Shown: in pieces, positions 7,932 to 16,666 of the stretch | Layout of the letters: each line of letters opens with the position of its first letter | How positions within the stretch are numbered: position 1 is the first letter of the stretch | Source: Rhodospirillales bacterium | GTDB lineage: Bacteria; Pseudomonadota; Alphaproteobacteria; Kiloniellales; JACOMY01 | Assembly (NCBI GenBank): GCA_014324045.1 | Contig: JACOMY010000031.1 | Coordinates: forward strand, 1 to 39,932 | Direction of reading: 5' to 3' | Length of the DNA: 39,932 nucleotides | The notes under the pieces: model-generated | Told to the model about the DNA's origin: nothing | Database searches by the model: none | What the model saw: the letters and a program-made list of their open reading frames with translations, nothing else | Translations under genes and position numbers: made by a program

Positions 7932-9749
7932 GTGAGACCCAATAACTCCGCGGAGCCGCTGCCCCCTAGCCTCTCGGCCGTCAAGGTGCTGCGGCGCTTT
8001 TTCCCCTACATCTGGCAGCGGGGTAGGGTCGATCTTAAGGTGCGCGTGATCGTCGGCGGTCTTCTGCTGATTATCGCCAAGGGCTTTCTGGTCGCCGTAC
8101 CGACTCTGCTCGGTTCTACCGTCGATGCCCTCTCCCCAGCCGAAGGCGCAGCGTTCGCTATCCCGATCGGCCTGATCCTGGCCTACGGTGCCGCCCGCGT
8201 GCTGGCCATGGCCGGCACCGAGCTGCGCGATGCCCTCTTCGCCAAGGTCGCGCAAAACGCCATGCGCACTCTGGCACTTGGTGTCTTCGGCCATCTGCAC
8301 CGCCTGTCGCTGCGTTTCCACCTTGAGCGCCAGACCGGCGGCATGACACGCGCTATCGAACGCGGCACCAAGTCGATCGAGCTGCTGCTGTTCTATGTGA
8401 TCTTCTCGGTGCTCCCGACCTTCGTCGAGGTGGTCCTGGTCGCCGGCCTGCTCTGGTGGGCCTTCGGCTGGGTCTATGCTGCGATTACCCTGGCGACGGT
8501 CTCGGTCTATGTGCTCTTCACCTCGCTGGTGACCGACTGGCGCATCCGCTTGCGCCGCGCCATGAACGAGAGCGACCAAGAGGCCGGCACCAAGGCCATC
8601 GATAGCCTGCTCAACTATGAGACCGTGAAGTATTTCGGCAACGAGGAGCATGAGGCACGCCGCTACGACCAGGCCCTGGCCCGCTACGAGCAGGCGGCAA
8701 TAAAGAGCCGGACTTCGCTCGCCTTCCTTAACACTGGCCAGGCTTTCACGATCGCGACCGGTGTGACCGCCATCATGCTGGTCGCGGCGCAGGGCGTCAT
8801 CTCTGGCACCCTGACCGTCGGCGACTTTGTCGAGGTCAACACCTACCTCATTCAGCTTACCATCCCGCTCAACTTCCTGGGCACGGTCTATCGCGAGATC
8901 CGCCAGAGCCTGGCCGATCTGGAGCGTCTCTTCCTGCTCACGCAGGAAGACATCGAAGTGGCCGATGCGCCAAGTACCCCGGCGCTGGCCGTCAAGGGCG
9001 GCGCCGTGACTTTCGAGGGTGTGCAATTTGCCTACGATCCGCGCCGCCCGGTGCTGAAGGACCTCTCCTTCATCCTGCCGGCCGGCCAAAGCATAGCGAT
9101 CGTCGGCCCCACCGGCTCCGGCAAGTCAACCATCGCGAGGTTGCTGTTCCGCTTCTACGACGTCGGCGCCGGACGCATTGAGATCGACGGCCAGGATATC
9201 CGCAGCGTCACGCAGGCCTCGCTGCGCGCCGCCATCGGCGTGGTGCCGCAGGATTCTGTACTCTTCAACGACACCATCGCCTACAACATCAACTACGGCT
9301 GCATCGGGGCCAGCCGCGAGGAGGTGCGCGCCGCTGCCCAAACCGCCCGCATCGCCGACTTCATCGAGTCTCTGCCCGACGGCTGGCAGACGCGCGTCGG
9401 CGAGCGCGGCCTAAAGCTCTCCGGCGGCGAAAAGCAGCGCATCGCCATCGCCCGCGCGCTGCTGAAGGCCCCGCCGATCCTGATCCTGGACGAGGCGACC
9501 TCGGCCCTGGACAGCGCCACCGAGCGGGCTCTGCAGGCCGATCTCGCCCGCATCGCCGAGAGCCGCACCAGCCTCATCATTGCCCATCGCCTTTCAACTG
9601 TGGTGAACGCCGATCAGATCCTTGTGCTGGAGGCCGGTTCCGTGGTGGAACGCGGACGGCACCAGGAGCTACTGGCAGCCGGGGGGCTCTACGCTGCACT
9701 TTGGTCCAAGCAACAAGACAGCGAGACCAGCGCAGAGGGTAGCGTATGA
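7932..9749 (+). CDS. Atm1-type ABC exporter (fused permease/ATPase)
   Basis: The 605-residue half-transporter has a six-helix membrane domain followed by one ATPase domain, and would act as an inner-membrane homodimer. The membrane half carries stretches typical of the Atm1/ABCB7 group: GGMTRAIERGTKSIELL, DSLLNYETVKYFGNE and PLNFLGTVYREIRQSL. The group exports glutathione-linked or sulfur compounds and confers metal tolerance. The ATPase has Walker A GPTGSGKST (about 393-401), signature LSGGEKQR (about 496-503), Walker B LILDEATSALD and the H-loop IIAHR. It starts with GTG immediately after the preceding stop and overlaps meaB by four bases. The exact substrate cannot be read from the sequence. 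Confidence 0.92.
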   Translation: MRPNNSAEPLPPSLSAVKVLRRFFPYIWQRGRVDLKVRVIVGGLLLIIAKGFLVAVPTLLGSTVDALSPAEGAAFAIPIGLILAYGAARVLAMAGTELRDALFAKVAQNAMRTLALGVFGHLHRLSLRFHLERQTGGMTRAIERGTKSIELLLFYVIFSVLPTFVEVVLVAGLLWWAFGWVYAAITLATVSVYVLFTSLVTDWRIRLRRAMNESDQEAGTKAIDSLLNYETVKYFGNEEHEARRYDQALARYEQAAIKSRTSLAFLNTGQAFTIATGVTAIMLVAAQGVISGTLTVGDFVEVNTYLIQLTIPLNFLGTVYREIRQSLADLERLFLLTQEDIEVADAPSTPALAVKGGAVTFEGVQFAYDPRRPVLKDLSFILPAGQSIAIVGPTGSGKSTIARLLFRFYDVGAGRIEIDGQDIRSVTQASLRAAIGVVPQDSVLFNDTIAYNINYGCIGASREEVRAAAQTARIADFIESLPDGWQTRVGERGLKLSGGEKQRIAIARALLKAPPILILDEATSALDSATERALQADLARIAESRTSLIIAHRLSTVVNADQILVLEAGSVVERGRHQELLAAGGLYAALWSKQQDSETSAEGSV

Positions 9750-10714
9750 CCGAATTGGCAGCGCGCCTCCTGGCGGGAGAACGGCGCGCGCTGGCCCGTG
9801 CCATGACCCTGGCCGAATCCAGCCGCGCCGACCACCGCAAGGTAGCCGAAAAGCTCTTGAACGCCACCATGACCGGGAGCGGCAAGTCCGTGCGCCTGGG
9901 CCTCTCCGGCCCGCCCGGCGTCGGCAAATCCACTTTCATCGAGGCATTCGGCCTTGCTCTGCTGCAGCGGGGTCTGAAGGTGGCGGTTCTGGCGGTCGAT
10001 CCCTCCTCACAACGCACCGGCGGCTCGATCCTGGGCGACAAGACCCGCATGGAGGCCTTGTCGCGCGCCCCCGGCGCCTTCATCCGCCCCTCGCCGGCCG
10101 GCCGTACCCTAGGCGGTGTAGCCCGGCGCACCCGCGACTGCATGCTGCTGGCCGAGGCCGCGGGCTACGACGTGATCCTGATTGAGACCGTCGGCACCGG
10201 CCAGTCGGAGACCGCCGTCGCTGATCTCACCGACAGCTTTCTCCTGATCCTGCCGCCCGCCGGCGGCGACGAGCTCCAGGGGATTAAGAAGGGCGTCGTG
10301 GAGCTGGCTGACCTGGTGGCGATCAACAAGGCCGACGGCGCCCTGCTCGACAGCGCCAACCGCGCCGCTGCCGAGTACCGAAGCGCGCTGCGCATGTTGC
10401 GCCCGGCCGCCGCCAACTGGGTCCCTCCGGTCATCGAGGTCTCAGCCCTGCAACAGGTCGGCATGGACCAGGTCTGGGAAGCCGTGACCGGACACCGCGG
10501 GGCCCTAGGTCCTGCTGGCATCGCCGCCAAGCGTAAGGAGCAAGCCCACGCCTGGTTCTGGCGCGAACTGCAGGAGGGCCTCCTGGAAGCCTTCCGCGCC
10601 GATCCTGCGGTCGCCACTGCGCTTCCGGCCATCGAAGAGGCGGTTGAGCAGGGCAGCTTGCTGCCCGGCGGAGCAGCAAAGCAGCTGCTGGCACGCTTCC
10701 GAACAGAAGGGTGA
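9746..10714 (+). CDS. meaB: Methylmalonyl-CoA mutase-associated GTPase
   Basis: MeaB is a G3E-family P-loop GTPase that protects and reloads cobalamin-dependent acyl-CoA mutases. The 322-residue product shows Walker A GPPGVGKST (about 55-63), AVDPSSQRTGGSILGDKTRM (switch region), a Walker B-like IETVGTGQSE, and the base-recognition motif NKAD. Its ATG overlaps the stop of the Atm1-type gene (ATGA), indicating coupled translation. No mutase gene is in the window. Together with mesaconyl-CoA hydratase at 37300 it fits an organism running the ethylmalonyl-CoA pathway. Confidence 0.93.
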   Translation: MTELAARLLAGERRALARAMTLAESSRADHRKVAEKLLNATMTGSGKSVRLGLSGPPGVGKSTFIEAFGLALLQRGLKVAVLAVDPSSQRTGGSILGDKTRMEALSRAPGAFIRPSPAGRTLGGVARRTRDCMLLAEAAGYDVILIETVGTGQSETAVADLTDSFLLILPPAGGDELQGIKKGVVELADLVAINKADGALLDSANRAAAEYRSALRMLRPAAANWVPPVIEVSALQQVGMDQVWEAVTGHRGALGPAGIAAKRKEQAHAWFWRELQEGLLEAFRADPAVATALPAIEEAVEQGSLLPGGAAKQLLARFRTEG

Positions 10715-10734
10715 GGCTTTAGCAAGCGAGCCAC

Positions 10735-11418
10735 TTGCGCCGGCGCCCAACAGGCCCCGGGCATCGCGACGGCCTTGGACGGCTGGCGCTTTGGCGCCGG
10801 GGATGCGGACTCCCTCTTGCCGCCTTGCAGATCGAAAGGCCGGTAGCGATAGGTTGGTCACTGGGCGGTCATATCGGCCTGGAATTGACCCAGATCTTCC
10901 CGGGCGTGAAGGCTTTGACCATTACCGGCACACCGCCCTCGGGTCCGGGAGTCGATGAGGTCACCAGGGCCTTCAGCCAGATTCCGGAACTCGCCTTCGC
11001 CGCCCAAGAGGTCATTACCGAAGAGCAGGTGCAGACCTTCGCGCGCTTCATCTATAGCCTGAGCAAGCCAGCGCCGGCCCACTTGGTAGATGCAGTCCGC
11101 AACTGCGACGGCCGCTCACGCCGCTTCATGTTCGCCGACTTCTTCGATGCCGGGAGCAGGCTCAATCACCAAATCACCGTCGTCGCAACCTGGGCCAAGC
11201 CCTTGGCCATCGTGCAAGGCGCGGAAGAACCTTTCATGGAGGCCAGCGACTTCGAGGGGCTTGCTTACGCCAATCTCTGGCGCGGCGCGGTGCAGAGTCT
11301 GGACGGCTGCGGTCATGCTCCCTTCTGGGAGGCACCGGAGCGCTACAACCCGATCCTGCGCGCCTTTAGTCTCCTAACCCGCAAGCATAAGCACCTCATG
11401 TGTCTCATGACGGCCTAG
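10735..11418 (+). pseudogene. Alpha/beta hydrolase, N-terminally damaged
   Basis: The frame carries the nucleophile elbow PVAIGWSLGGHIGLEL (catalytic Ser in GWSLGG). A late CGHAPFWEAPERYNPIL supplies a plausible catalytic His, and AIVQGAEEPF carries the acid region. Residues before the elbow (about 1-37) are Arg- and Gly-rich with no resemblance to the strand-helix units and oxyanion HG motif of intact members, so roughly 50-70 residues are missing or out of frame. No good ribosome-binding site is visible. It is probably a pseudogene; an unusual short hydrolase starting further in is the alternative. Confidence 0.6.
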
Positions 11419-11585
11419 CCTACAAGTCAGCAGCGGGGATTACCCCTCTCGTTCGGCAGCGCCATCTGTCGCCGTTGGAGGCGGTCGGCGCCTTCCTGAC
11501 GCGGATCGAAGCGCGCAATCCCTCCCTCAACGCCTTGGTCGTCCCGGGTACCGAGGATGCACATCAGACTGCTCAAGACGCCGGA
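11400..11585 (+). pseudogene. Amidase N-terminal fragment
   Basis: From a GTG at 11400 about 60 residues match the start of amidase-signature enzymes (GatA-like): LVRQRHLSPLEAVGAFLTRIEA and RNPSLNALV, a pattern usual before the catalytic core. After about residue 62 the similarity stops and the frame becomes Arg-rich. The Lys-Ser-Ser catalytic triad and the Gly/Ser-rich signature are absent. It overlaps the end of the damaged hydrolase and is best read as the stub of a lost gene. Confidence 0.6.
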
Positions 11586-11747
11586 GTGGCGGCGATTCCT
11601 GGCGACAGCTTTGGATACGAAAGAGATCGACGGGCAGGTCGTGGCCCCGCAAGGTGCAAGCGCCACAGCCGTCGAAGGTAAGGAAGAGGATTGAAGACCT
11701 GTTGTTTTGGCGGCAGGGTTCCCTCTTCAGAACAGAGACCCGAAGGC

Positions 11748-12026
11748 ATGAACCGCAAGGAACGACGGGCCGCACGTAAGGAAGGCCGCCTGGATCCGGC
11801 AGGCTTTTTGAAACTGGCTGACGAGTACATTACGCTGGCAAACAGGCATAACCGCAGCGTCCCCGCGGCCAATGTGCATGCGGCCCTGGTCTATGCCGCG
11901 GCCCGCTACGGCGCCCATGTCGCAAAGAACGTAGTGCAGGTCGAAGACCAGGAGAAGACAGTGGAGGCCGCTACGAAAGACTATGCCGACTGGCTGCGCC
12001 AGCACCTGGCCGACCCCAGTGTCTGA
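11748..12026 (+). CDS. DUF3144-family small protein
   Basis: The 92-residue product starts MNRKERRAARKEGRLDP. It contains GFLKLADEYITLANRHNRS, VHAALVYAAARYGAHVAKN and a C-terminal DYADWLRQHLAD, which follows the pattern of DUF3144 proteins (short, all-helical, function unknown). The ATG at 11748 begins the conserved part; the longer frame from a TTG at 11691 adds residues with no similarity. A likely terminator follows. The gene stands between pseudogene debris and a convergent oxidoreductase gene. Confidence 0.8.
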   Translation: MNRKERRAARKEGRLDPAGFLKLADEYITLANRHNRSVPAANVHAALVYAAARYGAHVAKNVVQVEDQEKTVEAATKDYADWLRQHLADPSV

Positions 12027-12049
12027 ATACCCCCGTATCTAAGTACCCC

Positions 12050-12070
12050 AGCGTCCGAGACGTTTTTTTT
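12050..12070 (+). terminator. Probable rho-independent terminator
   Basis: AGCGTC-CGA-GACGTT can form a six-pair stem (one G-U) with a three-base loop, followed directly by eight T residues (12063-12070). It lies 24 bases after the DUF3144 stop codon on the plus strand. The stem is short, so efficiency may be modest. Confidence 0.6.
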
Positions 12071-12132
12071 CTAAGCCTGCTGCCGGCCAACGCTGGAGAA
12101 GGGCCAACACTGTGTCATCTTTAACCGAGCCC

Positions 12133-12891
12133 TTAAACGCAGCGCCCACCATCGATTTCCAACAGGACGCCGGTAATCATCGAGGCCTCATCGGAAGCTA
12201 GGTAGAGGGCGGCGTTGGCCAGATCTTCGGGGGTCGATAGACGGCCCAAGGGAATCGAGGCCAGGAAAGGCGCGCGCGCCTCCTCGCTGTCGGCCTTGCC
12301 CAGGAAGGTCTCCAACAAGGGCGTCTCGCCGGCGACGGGGCAGAGGGCATTCACCCGAATCCGATCCGATGCCAATTCCACCGCCATCGACTTGGTCAAC
12401 ATATTCACCGCGCCCTTGCTGGCGTTATACCAGCAGAGCCCCGGCCGCGGCCGCAGGCCCGCCGTGGACGAGGTGTTGATGATGACCCCACCGCCCTGAC
12501 TTCGGAACAGCGGCACGGCGGCATAGGCGGCTAGATAGATCGCCTTGACATTGACGTTGTAGACCCTGTCCAGTTCCTCTTCGGTCACCTTGAGCAGAGG
12601 CTGGTTCTTATGAGAAATCCCGGCATTGTTCACCAGCACGTCCAGGCGGCCGAAGGCCTGTACGGTGCGGTCGATCATGGCTTGGCTTTGTGCACGATCG
12701 GCAACGTCTGCTCCGATCGCAATCGCGGTATTGCCGGCAACCGCGATCTCTTCGGCAACCCGCCCGGCCGCTTCCTCACGTAGATCCACCACGGCAACCT
12801 TCGCGCCCTCGACCGCGAAGCGCTTGGCGATGCCTTCGCCGAAACCCGAACCGCCCCCCGTTACCAGGGCCACCTTGTTCGCTAAGCGCAT
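12133..12891 (-). CDS. SDR-family NAD(P)-dependent oxidoreductase
   Basis: This classical short-chain dehydrogenase/reductase has 252 residues. The Rossmann glycine motif TGGGSGFG is at about residues 11-18, NNAGIS at about 88-93, and the catalytic Ser in TSSTAG is followed by the YNASK Tyr/Lys pair. The C-terminal VLLEIDGGRCV is also typical. It is close to FabG-like and 'glucose 1-dehydrogenase'-annotated SDRs; the substrate cannot be deduced. The ATG at 12891 follows an AGGAGGAG ribosome-binding site, and the longer upstream frame overlaps nth. It follows nth on the same strand. Confidence 0.9.
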   Translation of the reverse strand: MRLANKVALVTGGGSGFGEGIAKRFAVEGAKVAVVDLREEAAGRVAEEIAVAGNTAIAIGADVADRAQSQAMIDRTVQAFGRLDVLVNNAGISHKNQPLLKVTEEELDRVYNVNVKAIYLAAYAAVPLFRSQGGGVIINTSSTAGLRPRPGLCWYNASKGAVNMLTKSMAVELASDRIRVNALCPVAGETPLLETFLGKADSEEARAPFLASIPLGRLSTPEDLANAALYLASDEASMITGVLLEIDGGRCV

Positions 12892-12910
12892 GCTGCTCTC
12901 CTCCTGAAAC

Positions 12911-13579
12911 TTAAGCGCGTTTCCGCTTGGACAACTTCGCCGGAAGGGCCTCCGTCTTCTCCTTATGGGCACATATATCGATCAGGCAGCAGTCCGGACA
13001 AAGCGGACGCTGTGCCTTGCAGGTATAGCGCCCATGCAGGATCAGCCAGTGGTGTGCGTGTAGCTTTCGGTCCTTGGGAACCGCCTTCTCCAGTTGCTGC
13101 TCCACCGCCAGCGGCGTCTTGCCCGGGGCGAGGCCGGTGCGGTTGGAGACCCGGAAGATGTGAGTGTCGACTGCGATTGTCGGTTCGTCGAACCAGACGT
13201 TCAACACCACGTTAGCGGTCTTCCGCCCCACCCCCGGCAAGGCCTCCAGGGCCGTACGGTCATGCGGCACCTCTCCGCCGTAGCGTTCCAGGAGGATGCG
13301 GCTCAAGGCGATGATGTTCCTGGCCTTGGAGTTGAAGAGCCCGATGGTCTTGATCTTTTCTCTTAGACCCTCTTCGCCCAAGGCCAGGATGGCCTCTGGC
13401 GTGTCGGCCAGTGGGAAAAGCTTCGCGGTCGCCTTGTTCACACCCACGTCGGTCGCTTGTGCGGAGAGCACGACGGCGACCAGCAGGGTAAAGGCGCTGT
13501 GGTAGGAGAGTTCGCTCCGGGGCTCCGGCATGCGGGCCGCCAGGCGGTCGAAGAGGAGGACAATATCGGCCTTACGCAT
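12911..13579 (-). CDS. nth: Endonuclease III
   Basis: Nth is a bifunctional glycosylase/AP-lyase that removes oxidised pyrimidines in base-excision repair. The 222-residue product has the helix-hairpin-helix LPGVGRKTANVVL with catalytic Lys120, VDTHIFR with catalytic Asp138 (the same numbering as the E. coli enzyme), and a C-terminal 4Fe-4S site of the pattern C-x6-C-x2-C-x5-C (from YTCKAQRPLCPDC). It is complete. It is transcribed away from the DUF2244 gene, an arrangement common in alphaproteobacteria. Confidence 0.96.
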   Translation of the reverse strand: MRKADIVLLFDRLAARMPEPRSELSYHSAFTLLVAVVLSAQATDVGVNKATAKLFPLADTPEAILALGEEGLREKIKTIGLFNSKARNIIALSRILLERYGGEVPHDRTALEALPGVGRKTANVVLNVWFDEPTIAVDTHIFRVSNRTGLAPGKTPLAVEQQLEKAVPKDRKLHAHHWLILHGRYTCKAQRPLCPDCCLIDICAHKEKTEALPAKLSKRKRA

Positions 13580-13680
13580 GTCTCGGTTTAGACGGAGACG
13601 ACAGTATTTCGCCAGAGCGGACTTTTTGGATCTGTATCGCCTCTGGACCTAGCCGCGCTGCGACCCCATTGTCCCTTGCG

Positions 13681-14193
13681 ATGAGCAACCACTCCCTTCC
13701 GGTCCCGGTCCCGACCTTCCCAGGCGGGACCTCGTTCGATGCAATTCTGACGCCGCATCGCAGCTTGGGTCCGTGCGGTTTCCTGCTGCTTATGACTGCG
13801 GTAGGCCTGCTATCGTTCGGCGTCGGCCTGGTCTTCTTTCTGGCCGGGGCGTGGCCGGTCTTAGGCTTTTTTGGCCTTGACATCTTGGTGATCTACCTAA
13901 CCTTCCGTGTGAACTATCGGCGCGCCCGGCAATACGAGCGTGTAAGAGTCTCGCCGCAACAGATCCGCATCGACAAGGTGTCGCACCATGGCCGGCGGCG
14001 CACCTTCGTCTTCAAACCCTATTTCGTGCAGGTCTTAATGGAACAACCGGTCGAACCGGACACTCCGCTGTTTCTGGCGTCGCATGGCCAGCAGCTGCGG
14101 CTGGGCTCTTTCCTCTACGCCGAAGAGCGGCTGGATTTCGCCCGAACGCTGCGCACAGCCTTGATTGAGGCCAGCAATCCACCACATGCCTAG
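13681..14193 (+). CDS. DUF2244 integral membrane protein
   Basis: The 170-residue product has the DUF2244 layout: a short N-terminal cytosolic strand (FDAILTPHRSLG), two closely spaced transmembrane helices (about residues 36-56 and 60-78), and a C-terminal soluble part with RARQYERVRVSPQQI and LGSFLYAEERLDFA. The function is unknown. The ATG at 13681 begins a plausible N-terminus; a TTG at 13669 adds four residues. It is divergent from nth and ends on a CTAG shared with the convergent dehalogenase gene. Confidence 0.88.
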   Translation: MSNHSLPVPVPTFPGGTSFDAILTPHRSLGPCGFLLLMTAVGLLSFGVGLVFFLAGAWPVLGFFGLDILVIYLTFRVNYRRARQYERVRVSPQQIRIDKVSHHGRRRTFVFKPYFVQVLMEQPVEPDTPLFLASHGQQLRLGSFLYAEERLDFARTLRTALIEASNPPHA

Positions 14194-14915
14194 GCGGTCG
14201 CCAATTCTGCCCTGTGGGCCTCCACCAGCGCCACCATGCTGTTGAAGCGAAAGTCGTAACGCGGCAGGTTGCCGGGATCCATGGTAGCGCCGAAGCCCTC
14301 CTGATCGTGGCGGCGATGGATCCAGCAGTTCGCCAGACCGAATTTGTTGGCCGGCGCGTGGTCGTGGAACAGGCTCTCCGCCGTGTGCAGGATCTGCTCA
14401 CGCGCGATACCCTGGCGAGCCAGGGCCTCCAGCAGGTAGTTGAAATTCCGATCGGCGGGCTTGTAGCTACCGATGTCCTCGGCAGTATAGATGCCGTCGA
14501 AGTGCACGCCCAAGCGCGCGTTCGAGCCCGAGAAGCTGACGTTGTCCGTATTGGTCAGCACCACGAGCTTGTAGTGCTGCTTCAGATAGCAAAGCGCCTC
14601 GCGGCTGTCCTCGAATGCCGGCCATCGACCGACCGAACGACCGTAGGCGGCACAGTCCTCCCAGCGCACCTCTACACCCCACTCTTCGGCCAGACGGCGA
14701 TAGACGACGCCCAAGAGATCGGAATAGGTCTTTGCTGGCGTCCAGCGTTGCATCGTCGATTCGTGATAAGCATGGGCCTGCAAGACCTCGTCGCGGCTCA
14801 AGGACCCGCCGACGCGGTCGGTCAGAGGCTTGAGCGCATTCGCCATGCCGCTTTCCCAGTCGATCAGCGTACCGTAGACATCGAAGGTCAAGACCTTAAA
14901 ATCACTCAGCTTCAT
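14190..14915 (-). CDS. HAD-superfamily type II haloacid dehalogenase-like hydrolase
   Basis: The 241-residue product has HAD motif I FDVYGTL with nucleophile Asp12, motif II LTNTDN, a Lys in SYKPADRNF, and a late HDHAPANKFGLANCWIHR block characteristic of L-2-haloacid dehalogenase type II proteins. Many such proteins act on other small organic substrates, so dehalogenation is not certain. The ATG at 14915 follows GAGGAAACG; upstream residues in frame are not conserved. Its stop codon shares CTAG with the DUF2244 gene on the other strand. Confidence 0.88.
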   Translation of the reverse strand: MKLSDFKVLTFDVYGTLIDWESGMANALKPLTDRVGGSLSRDEVLQAHAYHESTMQRWTPAKTYSDLLGVVYRRLAEEWGVEVRWEDCAAYGRSVGRWPAFEDSREALCYLKQHYKLVVLTNTDNVSFSGSNARLGVHFDGIYTAEDIGSYKPADRNFNYLLEALARQGIAREQILHTAESLFHDHAPANKFGLANCWIHRRHDQEGFGATMDPGNLPRYDFRFNSMVALVEAHRAELATA

Positions 14916-15579
14916 TTCGTTTCCTCGTTCTTGCGATCCCATCCATTCGGCCTTGCCAGATTAGTGTAGTCCGCCCCCATTGCATGACGAAGCTTTGGCC
15001 TTCCTGGGAAAGAAGCCGCTTCTCGGTGCCATCCGTAGGAATAACTGGGGATACGACCGCCAGCGGCATCGCCCGCATCCTGGGGCGATGCATCCGGCTC
15101 TATCCCAAGGTTTGCACGCAGATCCGAACCAGACAAAGCCTCAACGTTCAAGCCTGACTCAGAGGTGAAAGCACCCGGGTTCACCTTGGATCTCTCCCGT
15201 CTGGTGCCCTTTCTGTTCTTCTATAGGAACTGCTTCTTCCGACAGTGGGGTGTCGAAAACGACCGGCGCAACGGACAACTCTTCGAGATCGTCCTCGAAT
15301 GTTCCAGCGCCGTAGGGAATCGCTCTGCTGTGCACGGGGGCTTGGGCATGGCGCTCCTCAACGGTCAGCCATTACCCCGGCCTCCAGGCGATTGAGGGCC
15401 TCTTTCTCCTGCCTCCGCGCATCACCTAAGTCGCCAGAACTGGATCCGCCCAGCGCAAAGATGCCATCTTAGCACTGTTGGAGAAGGTTGCCCGGGAGAT
15501 CCGTTCGCCTTGTGCCCCTGCGCCAGGAAATATGGCGATGGCAAGCCTCTATCCTGGAGGACGGAAGGCAGGGCGCGTG
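14916..15579. other. Intergenic region with no supported gene
   Basis: About 660 bases between the dehalogenase start and the dapB stop. Short frames on both strands lack ribosome-binding sites and family resemblance. I see no hairpin with a T-run, tRNA or long repeat. Confidence 0.5.
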
Positions 15580-16392
15580 TCACTTGAACCCCAAGACAGC
15601 GCGCATGTCGTAGAGGCCGGCCGGCTTATCGGCAAGCCAGAGGGCGGCCCGCACGGCACCATGGGCGAAGACCGCCCGGCTGTGCACCTTGTGGGTAAGC
15701 TCGATGCGTTCGCCGGGACCCGCGAAGATCACGCTGTGCTCACCGGTCACATCGCCGCCGCGCAGGGTGGCAAAGCCGATGGTGCCCGCCTCGCGCGGGC
15801 CGGTCTGCCCGTCGCGGACCTTGACCCAGAGATCCTGCAGCGGCCGGCCGCGTCCCTCTGCTGCCGCTTCGCCCAACGACAGGGCAGTCCCGCTTGGCGC
15901 ATCGACCTTCGTGCGGTGATGCATCTCGACGATCTCGATATCGTAGCCGGGGTCGAGCGCGGCCGCTACTTGCCGCACCAGGTTCAACAGCAAGGTTACC
16001 CCCTGGCTGGTGTTGCTGGCCAGCAGGATCGGCGTCTGTCTCGCTGCCGTCTCGATGCCTGCGCGCTGTTCAGGCGTCATGCCGGTGGTACCGATCACCA
16101 GCCGTTTCCCCAGGCTTGCAGCGCGCTCGGCATGCTCCAAACTAGCGGCCGGCGAAGTGAAGTCGATCACCAGATCGCTGACTGCGAAAAGCTCTCCGCT
16201 GTCGGCCGTTGTCCGAATACCCAGCGGTGTTAGACCGGCTAGGAGACCGATATCGCTATCGACGGCCGGGTCGTCCGGGATAACCAGGCCGCCGGAAATG
16301 CGGCATCCGAACGTCTCGGAGACGGCGCACAGCAGCATGCGCCCCATACGGCCGGCCGCGCCGGCGATTCCAATTCCCAGTGCTTCTGCCAT
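15580..16392 (-). CDS. dapB: 4-hydroxy-tetrahydrodipicolinate reductase
   Basis: DapB reduces 4-hydroxy-tetrahydrodipicolinate with NAD(P)H in lysine and meso-diaminopimelate synthesis. The product has 270 residues, the usual length. It shows the nucleotide motif GIAGAAGRMGRML (about 7-19), VIDFTSP, IGTTGMT, ASNTSQGV, and the substrate-site block EMHHRTKVDAPSGTA. The ATG at 16392 begins the dinucleotide-binding fold; the much longer upstream frame has no similarity and would run back into grpE. It lies 274 bases downstream of grpE on the same strand. Confidence 0.96.
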   Translation of the reverse strand: MAEALGIGIAGAAGRMGRMLLCAVSETFGCRISGGLVIPDDPAVDSDIGLLAGLTPLGIRTTADSGELFAVSDLVIDFTSPAASLEHAERAASLGKRLVIGTTGMTPEQRAGIETAARQTPILLASNTSQGVTLLLNLVRQVAAALDPGYDIEIVEMHHRTKVDAPSGTALSLGEAAAEGRGRPLQDLWVKVRDGQTGPREAGTIGFATLRGGDVTGEHSVIFAGPGERIELTHKVHSRAVFAHGAVRAALWLADKPAGLYDMRAVLGFK

Positions 16393-16666
16393 CGTTTCCG
16401 TATCCCCGTCCCTACCTACCGAAGCCCATCCGCTTTTGCACCCGCCATCCAAAGATATGAGATCCGTGAAGATATCGGGCTGACATCGCGGAATCTCAAA
16501 CAATCCTCCTAAAAAATGGACGCAAAACGCGAGGGGAGCCGGGTCAGGGCTTGGTATCCGCCGCGCGATTACTTCGGCACCGCCACCTATCCGATTTACG
16601 GCTTCATCCACCCACCTTGCCTGGGGGGCTGAAGGCACGGGAGAACCAAACGACCCCACAGAGACC

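Noticed and set aside
7860..9089. 409-codon minus-strand frame
   Set aside because: It is antisense to the clearly coding Atm1-type gene, with no family resemblance.
11557..11694. 45-residue frame MHIRLLKTPEWRRF…
   Set aside because: It lies within decayed amidase sequence, has no ribosome-binding site and no known relatives that I recognise.
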